Shown here piece after piece: positions 28,752 through 36,246 of a DNA stretch of 44,438 nucleotides (position 1 is the stretch's first letter; every line of letters begins with the position of its first letter). A model generated the notes under the pieces. It searched no databases, was not told where the DNA came from, and saw only the letters and a list, made by a program, of their open reading frames with translations. Origin of the DNA: Candidatus Thermoplasmatota archaeon (GTDB lineage: Archaea; Thermoplasmatota; SW-10-69-26; JACQPN01; JAJPHT01); assembly GCA_035540375.1 (NCBI GenBank), contig DATLGO010000015.1:1-44438 (forward strand). Direction: 5' to 3'. Made by a program: the position numbers and the translations under genes.

Positions 28752-30410
28752 TCAGAGCACGAACTCGAACGCCACGACCGGGTTCGCGAGCCCGAACGCG
28801 GTGATGACGGCCGGGGAGAGCTCCCCGAACACCCCGCGCGTCCGCCCGTCCGTGTCCGTCACGGCCGCGACGCGGCCCTCGACGTAGCTCGCGTGGTGGC
28901 CGGGACCGATCTCGGCGCTCCAGCCGAGGTCGCGCTCGAGCGCCTGGACGACGGACTTCGCGTCGGAGTAGCCGACCTTGCTCGCGATCCACGCGCCCGC
29001 GACGCGCTTCTCGTGCCGCGGCGTCCCGTCCTCGCGCTCGACCGTGACCGTGCCGACCTCGAAGACGCGCTGCGGGAGATCGCGGTGCGCGTTGCGGGCG
29101 AGCACGTTGAGGAGGCTCGGGAGGACGTGCACGCGCAGGAGCGTGTGGTCCTCCGAGAGCGGGTTCATCACGTCGACGCTCCAGTCGCGCGCGAGCTGCA
29201 TGCGCGCGAACTGGTCGCGCGCGTTCGACAGGGAGAGCGACATCACCTCCAGGAAGCCGAGGCCGACGAGGCTCTGCCGGGCGCGCTCCGCGGCGCGGGC
29301 GCCGGGAAGCGGCGTGCCGTAGGTCACGGCGTGCGGCCGCTCGTGCGGGAATTCGTTGATGCCGTACCCGATCGCCACGTCTTCGATGAGGTCGACGTCG
29401 TGCAGGATGTCCGTGCGCCACGCGGGAACCTCGACCGCGACCTTGCCTTTCGTCGAGGGCTTCGCGCCGTAGCCCATCCGCGCGAGGCACGCCGCGGCCT
29501 CCTTCGGCGTGAAGGGGAGGCCGAGGAGCTTCTCGACGTCGGCGACCGCGAGCGTCCGCTTCTCGGGTTCGAGGGCGGGCGCGCGGCGCGTCTTCGCCTT
29601 CGCGCCCCTCTTCGCGGGCGGCGTCTCGATCGTGATCGCCTCGATGCGGCCGCCGCTCTCGGCGAGGCTCGTGACGACGAGGTTGAGCGCGCGCTCGACG
29701 GCCCACGCGTCCCAGCCGGTGACGTCGACGAGGACGTCCCGCGTCTTCGTCGTGACCGTGGTGAGCGCGCCGTTGATGATCGGCGGAAACGAGAGGAGGT
29801 TCCCCGCCGCGTCGAGGATGACGGGGAAGCGTCCGTGGCCCGCAAGGAGATGAGCGTAGTCCTGACCCTTCGGGTGGCGCTTCAGCACCTCGGCGAGGTC
29901 CATCTCCTCCTCGGAGGCGAGCGGCACGAAGCGGATGGACTCGGGATCGACGGCCTTGTAGACGAAGGGACCCTTGACGGGCTTGTGGTCGTGGACGCCG
30001 ATCGCGACCTTCCGGCGACGCGCCCCGAGACCCCAGTGCAGCGCCTCCTGGAGCGCGATGAGGCCCTCGAGCCGGTCCTCCGTCACGTCGACGCCGCGCA
30101 CGACGGCCGCGGTGATGTGCGGCCGGACCTTCGCGACGCTCGGGTCGACGACGAGCTTCGACTTCGGAGCCGCGACCTTGTACGTCGCGAGGCCGGGCTT
30201 CACGTCGAGGAATGCGCGCATCGCGCGCGCGATGCCCTCGACCGTGAAGAGGTCGGGCCGGTCGGGGAAGAACTCGATCGCCCATCGGTCCCCCGACACG
30301 TCGTCCACGTCGGCGCCGATCATCGGGATCTTCTCGGCGAGCGTCCCGCGCGGGATTTTCTTCCCGACGAGGCGCGTGAGCTCGCGGGCGTCGAAGCGGA
30401 TGACCGGCAT
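28752..30410 (-). CDS. pheT: Phenylalanyl-tRNA synthetase beta subunit (archaeal type)
   Basis: Beta subunit (552 aa) of PheRS, which carries tRNA-binding and editing domains. It starts MPVIRFDARELTRLVGKKIP, the archaeal/eukaryal type without the bacterial EMAP-like domain. The B3/4 region (LHWGLGARRRKVAIGVHDHKPV; KGQDYAHLLAGHGRFPVILDAAGNLLSFPPIING) holds the editing pocket, and the B5 and catalytic-like core (DILHDVDLIEDVAIGYGINEF) follow. ATG 30410 was chosen because a TATA box (CTTATATGG) lies 29 nt upstream; the longer frame to 30476 runs through that box. pheS is 19 kb away, so subunit balance must be set by separate promoters. Confidence 0.96.
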   Translation of the reverse strand: MPVIRFDARELTRLVGKKIPRGTLAEKIPMIGADVDDVSGDRWAIEFFPDRPDLFTVEGIARAMRAFLDVKPGLATYKVAAPKSKLVVDPSVAKVRPHITAAVVRGVDVTEDRLEGLIALQEALHWGLGARRRKVAIGVHDHKPVKGPFVYKAVDPESIRFVPLASEEEMDLAEVLKRHPKGQDYAHLLAGHGRFPVILDAAGNLLSFPPIINGALTTVTTKTRDVLVDVTGWDAWAVERALNLVVTSLAESGGRIEAITIETPPAKRGAKAKTRRAPALEPEKRTLAVADVEKLLGLPFTPKEAAACLARMGYGAKPSTKGKVAVEVPAWRTDILHDVDLIEDVAIGYGINEFPHERPHAVTYGTPLPGARAAERARQSLVGLGFLEVMSLSLSNARDQFARMQLARDWSVDVMNPLSEDHTLLRVHVLPSLLNVLARNAHRDLPQRVFEVGTVTVEREDGTPRHEKRVAGAWIASKVGYSDAKSVVQALERDLGWSAEIGPGHHASYVEGRVAAVTDTDGRTRGVFGELSPAVITAFGLANPVVAFEFVL

Positions 30411-30433
30411 CTGCGGCGCGCATCCGCTTCCTG

Positions 30434-30444
30434 CCATATAAGAG
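30434..30444 (-). promoter_or_regulatory. TATA box of pheT
   Basis: CTCTTATATGG on the minus strand, centred 29 nt before ATG 30410; leaderless spacing. Confidence 0.7.
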
Positions 30445-30507
30445 GGTTCCGCGACGTTCCGGCTCCCGACGCGCAAGCCTCATGCATACGCCGACGCGCG
30501 GACGATC

Positions 30508-31509
30508 GTGACCGATCTCCTCATCCTCGGGGCGGGCCTCGGGCTCGTCGGTCTCACGCTCCTCGACGCGGGGTGGACCATCTGGTGGGTGGACGGGGAC
30601 GCCGGGCCCATGACGCGACGCCTCCTGGGCGGCCTGCGCGCCCTCGCGCGGCGTCCTCGAGGCCGCCGTCTCCGCTCGCTCCTCGGTCCCGCGAGCCTCG
30701 TTGCGACCCTCATGGCGTGGTTCGTCCTCATCGGCATCGGCTGGACGCTCGTTTTCGCGAGCGACGGGGCAAGCCTCGCGGCGACCGGCTCTTTGCCGCC
30801 CCCGGGCCTCGCGGCCAAGGCGTACTATGTCGCCTACACGCTCCTCACGATGGGCAACGGCGATTACGTCCCCAACGGCACGCCGTGGCAGGCCGCGACG
30901 TCGGTCGCCGTCCTGAGCGGTCTCGTCCTGCTCACGCTCGCGATCACCTACACGATGTCGGTCCTCGAGGGCGTCGTCAAGAAACGCACCACGGCCATGC
31001 GCGTGCACGCGCTCGGCGCGACCCCCGCGGCCATCGTGGCGACGGGGCTCGTGGACGGGCGCCCCCGAGGCTTCGACCGGATGTTGTCCAGCCTCGCGGA
31101 GCAGTTGGCCCTCGTGACGGAGCAGCACCTCGCGTATCCCGTGCTCCACTTCTACGACGCTCGCGACCGCCGCGTCTCCCTTTCGCTCGCGGCGGCCCTC
31201 CTCGACGACGCCGTGACGCTCCTCGCTTCCGCCCGCGAGGCGGAGGCGCGTCCGCAGCCGCTTGCGCTCGCGGAGGCCCGCGGCGCGATCGACCGTTACG
31301 CGGCGGTGCTCGCGCGCACGTTCGTCGAGGCCGAAGCGCCCCCTCCGCCGCCCTCGGCGGACGGCCTCGAGGCGCGCGGATTCGGGATCGACCCCGAGGC
31401 CCTCGGACGCGAGACCGCGACCGGCGCGAAGCGACGCGCGCGATTGCGGGGCGCCGTGGAGGCGGAAGGCTGGTCGTGGGACCGCGACGTCAGCGGTCGC
31501 GGTGCATGA
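30508..31509 (+). CDS. Two-helix pore ion channel (K+ channel-like)
   Basis: Membrane protein of 333 aa. Helices occur at residues 4-28, about 62-85 and about 128-150. The pore loop before the last helix reads YTLLTMGNGDYVP (Thr114 to Asp119), which corresponds to the TxGxGD selectivity filter of ion-channel-family proteins. Met and Asn replace the usual Val/Ile and Tyr/Phe, so selectivity may differ from a classical K+ channel. About 180 cytoplasmic residues follow (helical, Ala/Arg-rich) with a Pro run at about 290. The GTG start is directly before the first helix. The last 20 nt overlap the convergent GGPP synthase gene. Confidence 0.85.
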   Translation: MTDLLILGAGLGLVGLTLLDAGWTIWWVDGDAGPMTRRLLGGLRALARRPRGRRLRSLLGPASLVATLMAWFVLIGIGWTLVFASDGASLAATGSLPPPGLAAKAYYVAYTLLTMGNGDYVPNGTPWQAATSVAVLSGLVLLTLAITYTMSVLEGVVKKRTTAMRVHALGATPAAIVATGLVDGRPRGFDRMLSSLAEQLALVTEQHLAYPVLHFYDARDRRVSLSLAAALLDDAVTLLASAREAEARPQPLALAEARGAIDRYAAVLARTFVEAEAPPPPPSADGLEARGFGIDPEALGRETATGAKRRARLRGAVEAEGWSWDRDVSGRGA

Positions 31510-32578
31510 TGTAGTCCGCGACCGTCGCGAGCGCCTCGAGCGCCTCGCCGCCCGGCGTCGCGGGAAGCTTCGCGAGCGCGTTCTTCGATTCCGAGAGGAA
31601 CCGCTCGGCCGTTTCCTCCGCGAAGCGGATCGACCCGGCGCGCTCGAGGATCCGGATGCCTTCCCGCACCTCGGCGTCGGTCGTCTTCGCGGCGGGCTTC
31701 TCCAAAATCTCGGCGAGGCGCCCCGCGTCGGGCGACTCGGCCATCGCGTGGACGACCATGAGCGTGCGCTTGCCGCTCCGGATGTCGGAGCCCACCGGCT
31801 TCCCGAGCCGCTTCTCGTCGGCGACGAGGTCGAGGACGTCGTCCTTGATCTGGAACGCCATGCCGAGGGGCGCGCCGAAGCGCGCGATCGCCTCCGCGTC
31901 CTCCTTCGTGCCGCCGCCGAGCGTGGCGCCGGCCGCGAGCGAGAACTCGAGGAGGACGCCGGTCTTGAGGCGGATCATCTCCAGATACTCGTCGATGGGC
32001 ACGTCGGCGCGGTGCGCCATGAGCAGGTCCATCGTCTGGCCCTGCGCGAGGAGAAGCGACGTCTCGGCGGCCCCCTCCATCACGCGGAAGACGCGGCCCG
32101 GCGGAACGCCGGGCACGTCCGCGTTCGCGGCGACGGCCTTGAATGCGAGCGCGAAGAGCCCGTCCCCGACCGTGATCGCGACCTCGTCGCCCCACAGCGC
32201 GCCGACGGTCTCGCGTCCGCGCCGGACGAGATCCTTGTCCATGATGTCGTCGTGGACGAGCGTGAAGGTGTGGAGGAACTCGATGCCCGCGGCCGTGGGA
32301 AGCGCCATCTCGCGCTTGCCGCCGACCGCTTCGCACGCGAGCATGCAGAGCGTGGGCCGGATGCGCTTGCCGCCCGCCTCGACGACGTGGCGCATGGGCT
32401 CGTAGACGGCGAGCGACGGCCGCAGCCGCTTCTCGGAGAAGGCGAGGTATTCGGCGAGCGACTTCGCGAACGTCCCGCCCGTGGCGGGAAGGTACGAAGC
32501 GAGGGCGCCGTTCACGAGGACCGCGTGCTCGCGGATGGTGGCCTCCAGGCGGGCGATGCGCCCCGGGTCGGCACGCAT
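31490..32578 (-). CDS. Geranylgeranyl diphosphate synthase-type prenyltransferase
   Basis: Trans-isoprenyl diphosphate synthase (362 aa) that extends allylic diphosphates with IPP. In archaea the main product is C20 GGPP for membrane lipids. The first Asp-rich motif is LVHDDIMDKD (Asp110, Asp111, Asp114) with the following RRGRETVG. The second is FQIKDDVLDL, then GKPVGSDIRSGKRTLMVVHA. GGKRIRPTL is the IPP-binding GGKxxRP element. Residues 5 upstream of the first motif (Phe/His/Thr pattern in EFLHTFTLVHDD) set chain length; the exact length cannot be settled by eye. ATG 32578 was preferred over an upstream frame that would cross the tRNA gene. Confidence 0.94.
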   Translation of the reverse strand: MRADPGRIARLEATIREHAVLVNGALASYLPATGGTFAKSLAEYLAFSEKRLRPSLAVYEPMRHVVEAGGKRIRPTLCMLACEAVGGKREMALPTAAGIEFLHTFTLVHDDIMDKDLVRRGRETVGALWGDEVAITVGDGLFALAFKAVAANADVPGVPPGRVFRVMEGAAETSLLLAQGQTMDLLMAHRADVPIDEYLEMIRLKTGVLLEFSLAAGATLGGGTKEDAEAIARFGAPLGMAFQIKDDVLDLVADEKRLGKPVGSDIRSGKRTLMVVHAMAESPDAGRLAEILEKPAAKTTDAEVREGIRILERAGSIRFAEETAERFLSESKNALAKLPATPGGEALEALATVADYIMHRDR

Positions 32579-32640
32579 GGGCGCTCGAAGCTTTGCGGCC
32601 GCCTTCAAGCTATTCCCTCGGATCCAGGGCTCCGAAAGCT

Positions 32641-32648
32641 CATATATG
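32641..32648 (+). promoter_or_regulatory. TATA box of the tRNA-Ile gene
   Basis: CATATATG, 50-57 nt before the mature tRNA start, which allows a short leader removed by RNase P. Confidence 0.6.
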
Positions 32649-32697
32649 AAAAAGCGAATCACGGCAAGCCCGGCCGGGGTCTTTCTCCGGTCGGTCC

Positions 32698-32772
32698 GGG
32701 CCATTAGCTTAGACTGGCTGGAGCATCCGGCTGATAACCGGAAGGTCCCAGGTTCAAATCCTGGATGGCCCA
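32698..32772 (+). tRNA. trnI: tRNA-Ile (anticodon GAU)
   Basis: 75-nt cloverleaf. The acceptor stem is GGGCCAT with ATGGCCC and discriminator A at 32772. The D arm is GCTT with GAGC. The anticodon arm is TCCGG with CCGGA around loop CTGATAA, which places GAT at the anticodon. The variable loop is 5 nt, and the T arm is CCAGG with CCTGG around TTCAAAT. No intron; CCA is not encoded (TGC follows). Confidence 0.97.
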
Positions 32773-32933
32773 TGCAAGGAAGGGCGAGGACAGGGAGAGG
32801 CGCGACCTTTCCCCCTCAACCACCCCCGTTCAGCGTTCGACCTTCTTTTCGTCGCGTCCCTGGGCGGGAGCGGCGCGAACTCGCCCCGACAAACCTTCGC
32901 CACCTCCATGACCCCCAAGGGACAGCCGCGCCC

Positions 32934-34568
32934 ATGCGCGTCCTCGCCTGCGTTGTCCTGCTTCTCGCGGCTCCGCTCGCCCTCGCCCAGACCGCGTCGG
33001 AGGAGTTCCATCCCGTCGGCTTCGAGCGGCGCGAGGCCCAACGGATCGCGCTCGACGGGGCCGGCCAGATGAACTGCGTCGCGGAGGCGCAGGCGCGCGT
33101 CGCCACCCCGTCATGTCCGGAGGAGATCGAGGCCTTCAGGCCCTTTCCCCCGTCCGGAATCCGCATCCTCGATGCGATGCCCATCACGGGCCGGGGGAAT
33201 CCCCACCACGCGACGAACGGCGAGGCGCCGGACGCGATCCTGCCGGGCTGGACGCAGTTCGTCGCCTGGTACGGGCTGTGGGGCAACATCGACGGTGACG
33301 AGCGCGTGCGGGCCCTGCAGGCGAGGACCGCCTCTTCGAACGAATGGATCGCGAAGCACCTCACGCTCCTCGTCGCTTACGTCGAGCCCGGAAGCCACCC
33401 CTCCACGCTCACGTTCGACAGGCCCGATGCGTGGTCGCCCGATTTCTTCTACGACGCGGCCGGACGATCCGGATTCTATTACCGGCAGCCCATGACCGTC
33501 GGCTACAGCGGCGTGATCTTCCTCGACGGATCGCTCGCCCGCGCCCTGGAGGTCGCGACGGTCGCGGAGCCCGAGTTGCGTCCGAGCGTCGATGCGGCAG
33601 GCCACGTGCGGCCCTACACGCCGGTGCCGGGCTCGCGCGTGGACATCGACCGGTACCCCGCCCTCGCGCCTCCGGCGCTCGCGGCCCTGTACGACGCCCT
33701 CGCCGGCCCGCTCATGGACGACATCGGGAGCCCGAGCCTCGGCCTCTGCCCGGCGGAGTGCCGACCCTCGCCGTCGCTCTTCTCGGGTCCGGCCGAAACC
33801 GTCGTCGGCCCGCTCGTCTCGGCGGCGTTCGCCCGCTACGAGCACGAGGTCGAGCCGGGATCGGGCGCGACCGCGTCGGGACGGCATGCGGAGTATATCG
33901 ACGCGTACTCGGACTGGATGGACCTCGTGCTTCGCCAAGGATGGGCTTGCCCGACGTGCTCCACGGCGCCCCTGAGCGAGCGGTCCGGCGACGTCGTCGG
34001 ACGTGGGCCGGACGGCCGGATGGCGCCGATCCCGGGGACCTTCTCCTTCGAGATCTGGATCGGCCTCTGGAAGGACCGCGACGGCGACGGGTTCGTCGGG
34101 ACAGCCTCGCCGGGCGACGCGTACGAGAGCGGCACGCGGGCCTACCCGGACCGCCCGTACGCATCCGCCGGCGAGTTCGTCGGCGCCGCCATCCCGCAGC
34201 AGGCGAGCTGCGTCGGGCGCGGCACGATCTGCCGGTTCCTCGTCACCCTCGTGCCCGACGACGATTGGCGCCCCGGGACCTTCACGTGGGTCGGGGGCGT
34301 CGCGCGCGAGCCCGCAGGCCCGCTCTACGGCGAGGAGGCGAGATTCGTCGCCGGTCGAGCGCCGATCGAGCTCGTCGTGATCCACGATCCGACGCTCCCG
34401 GGCCGGTACGCGACGGAAAGCGTCACGTTCGCGGCGGGCGCGCCCGCGTTCACGGCCTGCACCGACGCGGGCGTCACGCTCGCGTGGACGGACGAGATCG
34501 GGTCGCCGCGCGAGGCCCCGGTGCGCGATTGCGACCGGTTCGAGGCCTGGACGCCTACGACGGCTTGA
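32934..34568 (+). CDS. Large secreted protein, paralogue B of an unassigned family
   Basis: Exported protein of 544 aa with a signal peptide (VLACVVLLLAAPLALAQ). It is co-linear with the protein at 21726-23426: MNCVAEAQ, PDAILPG plus WYGLWGNIDGD, GVIFLDGSL, VDIDRYPALAPPALAALYDALAGP, GSPSLGLCPAEC, IGLWKDRDGDGFVG, YESGTRAYPD, TACTDAG and VRDCDRF at the end. The six Cys shared with A are kept and at least four more are added (WACPTC, ASC, TIC). DRDGDG resembles a Ca2+ loop. It lies just downstream of tRNA-Ile, divergent from the GGPP synthase. No catalytic motif or membrane anchor is seen; it is probably a soluble or surface-associated protein. Confidence 0.85.
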   Translation: MRVLACVVLLLAAPLALAQTASEEFHPVGFERREAQRIALDGAGQMNCVAEAQARVATPSCPEEIEAFRPFPPSGIRILDAMPITGRGNPHHATNGEAPDAILPGWTQFVAWYGLWGNIDGDERVRALQARTASSNEWIAKHLTLLVAYVEPGSHPSTLTFDRPDAWSPDFFYDAAGRSGFYYRQPMTVGYSGVIFLDGSLARALEVATVAEPELRPSVDAAGHVRPYTPVPGSRVDIDRYPALAPPALAALYDALAGPLMDDIGSPSLGLCPAECRPSPSLFSGPAETVVGPLVSAAFARYEHEVEPGSGATASGRHAEYIDAYSDWMDLVLRQGWACPTCSTAPLSERSGDVVGRGPDGRMAPIPGTFSFEIWIGLWKDRDGDGFVGTASPGDAYESGTRAYPDRPYASAGEFVGAAIPQQASCVGRGTICRFLVTLVPDDDWRPGTFTWVGGVAREPAGPLYGEEARFVAGRAPIELVVIHDPTLPGRYATESVTFAAGAPAFTACTDAGVTLAWTDEIGSPREAPVRDCDRFEAWTPTTA

Positions 34569-34578
34569 AAAAAAGGGG

Positions 34579-34600
34579 GCCGCCCGCGCGGGCGGGCGGC
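34579..34600 (-). terminator. Hairpin plus T7 terminator
   Basis: GCCGCCCG (34579-34586) pairs with CGGGCGGC (34593-34600), with a 6-nt loop. Read on the minus strand a run of seven T follows (A7 at 34568-34574 on plus). It terminates the 34610-35149 gene and lies just after the stop of the convergent paralogue B gene. Confidence 0.75.
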
Positions 34601-34609
34601 GTCGCGCGT

Positions 34610-35149
34610 TCAGAGCGCGGGGACGACGAGCGGCGGGTCGACGACTTTGATGTCGCGGACGTCCGAGTGCGTCGCGCCGTCGCAGCCGGTCGCCGTGAGC
34701 GTCATGTGGATGTCGACGAGGTCCCAGCCGACGGGGATCGCGTACGTGTCGACGCCCGCGAAGCAGTTCGGGTAGACCGTCGTCGTGAAGGACGTCGGGC
34801 CGCCGATCATGCTCGTCTTCGTCCACGAGAACGTGTATTCGCGGACGCACTTGTGAACGACCTCGACGTCGAGCTGGCCCGTCGTGGAGATCGCGATCGC
34901 GAGGTCCTTGCGCGGGAGCTCGACGGCGCTGTTCCCGACTTGCGTCTGCAGCGTGACGGTTCCGGCCTGGATGTTGCCGATCGCGGCCGCGGAGTTGCCC
35001 TTCTCGAAGCACTCCTTCGGCGGCTCGCACGGCGTCCCGTCGGGGTTGGGGCAGTGGCGGTCCGCGACGGAGGCGGGGAACGCGAAGGCGATCGTCATCA
35101 GACCCAGGGCCACGAAGAGGGCCGTGCGGGCGGAGCGGGTGGCGGTCAT
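34610..35149 (-). CDS. Secreted Cys-containing protein, unknown function
   Basis: Protein of 179 aa with a signal peptide (RTALFVALGLMTIAFAFPASVA). The mature part starts with a Cys-rich segment (HCPNPDGTPCEPPKECFEKG). A beta-rich domain follows (AAIGNIQAGTVTLQTQVGNSAVEL; REYTFSWTKTSMIGG; FTTTVYPNCFAG; IHMTLTATGCDG), which looks like an immunoglobulin-type sandwich. Six Cys suggest disulfides. No family is recognised. ATG 35149 is 28 nt from a TATA-like box (CCTTATC, 35174-35180), and a hairpin/T7 terminator follows the stop, so it is a single-gene transcript. Confidence 0.82.
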   Translation of the reverse strand: MTATRSARTALFVALGLMTIAFAFPASVADRHCPNPDGTPCEPPKECFEKGNSAAAIGNIQAGTVTLQTQVGNSAVELPRKDLAIAISTTGQLDVEVVHKCVREYTFSWTKTSMIGGPTSFTTTVYPNCFAGVDTYAIPVGWDLVDIHMTLTATGCDGATHSDVRDIKVVDPPLVVPAL

Positions 35150-35171
35150 CGCGGGGCGAGGGCCGGCCCGC

Positions 35172-35180
35172 TTGATAAGG
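35172..35180 (-). promoter_or_regulatory. TATA box of the secreted 179-aa protein gene
   Basis: CCTTATCAA on the minus strand, about 28 nt before ATG 35149. Confidence 0.55.
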
Positions 35181-35344
35181 ACGACCTTGAGATCGTATGC
35201 CCTGACCCGCGCGGGTCGGATCGGGCCTGCGACCGCGACGCCCGGCCATGGCGGGCGAGATCGCCCCCGGGCCTCGTTCGGGTCGCGGACGCGACCCTGG
35301 GGCGGGGAGTCCTGCACAACTCCCGCCGTCGCGGGAGGATCCCC

Positions 35345-36034
35345 TCAGAGCGTCCGCAGGCGCTCCGTGATCTTGTCGAGCGGCGCGCGCGAGATGACGA
35401 GCGGGATCGACTCCGTCTTCGCGAGGCGGAGCGCGAGGTCGTCCACCTTCTCGGGGCGGTGGTAGACGATGCACGCGGGCTTCATCGGGTGCACGCGGAT
35501 CGCGACCATCGGCGAACGCCCGTACGTGATGCCCGTGAACACGAGCGCGCGCTCGCTCGACCACCCGTAGATCTTCATGTATTCGAAGGCCGTGAGCGAC
35601 GTGATCGCCTTCACGGAGTCGATGATCGTGTAGCCCTTGAGCTCGCGCTCGACGTTCTCCTCGTTCGCGATGATCTCGCCGTCGATCGCCTCGACGAACT
35701 TCGGGATCGTGATCGGCACGAAGAGCTCGCGGATGTCGATGATCGCCTCGTTCGTCTCCATCATCGACTGGTACGTCCGGAGCACGCGGTAGCCGCGCGT
35801 CTCGTCGATCTTGATGAGCGCGTGCACGATGCGCTGGACCGTGACCGTGCCCGGGCTCTTGCGGCGGCCCGACTCGTAGTCGCTGATGACCGACGGCGAG
35901 ACCTCCAGGATCTCCGCGAGCTGCGTCTGCGAGACGCTGAAGATCTCCCGCCACTTGCGGATCGTCTGGCCCGGCTCGCGGGAGAGCGTGATCTCGCCCG
36001 CCATCTTCTCGGCCATCCGATCGTTCATCGTCAT
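35345..36034 (-). CDS. XRE-family transcription regulator with C-terminal archaeal domain
   Basis: Predicted regulator of 229 aa. Residues about 24-70 form a Cro/C1-type helix-turn-helix (TIRKWREIFSVSQTQLAEILEVSPSVISDYESGRRKSPG), with the recognition helix at SPSVISDYESG. The C-terminal 150 residues (FVEAIDGEIIANEENVERELKGYTIIDSVKAITSLTAFEYMKIYG; RALVFTGITYGRSPMVAIRVHPMKPACIVYH) match archaeal COG1709-type regulators and may bind a ligand. ATG 36034 lies 27 nt after a TATA box (CCTTATCG). An ATG two codons later is the alternative. Divergent from the lipoprotein at 36247, which it might control; that is inference. Confidence 0.9.
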   Translation of the reverse strand: MTMNDRMAEKMAGEITLSREPGQTIRKWREIFSVSQTQLAEILEVSPSVISDYESGRRKSPGTVTVQRIVHALIKIDETRGYRVLRTYQSMMETNEAIIDIRELFVPITIPKFVEAIDGEIIANEENVERELKGYTIIDSVKAITSLTAFEYMKIYGWSSERALVFTGITYGRSPMVAIRVHPMKPACIVYHRPEKVDDLALRLAKTESIPLVISRAPLDKITERLRTL

Positions 36035-36056
36035 GCGTCGACATCCGGTCCTCGAT

Positions 36057-36064
36057 CGATAAGG
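36057..36064 (-). promoter_or_regulatory. TATA box of the XRE regulator gene
   Basis: CCTTATCG on the minus strand, centred 27 nt before ATG 36034. Confidence 0.6.
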
Positions 36065-36246
36065 CTGCCGAAGGTGGCGACGGCTCGCGCCGAAAGAATG
36101 GCGTGGGGGAGGGTCAGTCCGCCCTCCGGCGTCCGTTCCCCCGCCCGTCTGCGCCTTGTTGACGGGTGGGGTCGGGCGGAATCGCGGCGAGTGGCGGTCG
36201 CCTCCCGGGGTATGCACCATCCCGCCGCGGGTGGCCCCCGACAGCC

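Noticed and set aside
28597-31149. 850-aa minus-strand frame overlapping pheT and the channel gene
   Set aside because: Overlaps two recognised genes in other frames and has low-complexity Arg/Gly/Ala content.
32641-32773. Protein start at 32646 (frame through the tRNA) or extension of GGPP synthase to 32773
   Set aside because: Both run across an intact tRNA-Ile gene.
33111-36044. 977-aa minus-strand and 974-aa plus-strand frames across 33.1-36.3 kb
   Set aside because: They cross several recognised genes, a terminator and promoters; stop-free only because of GC content.
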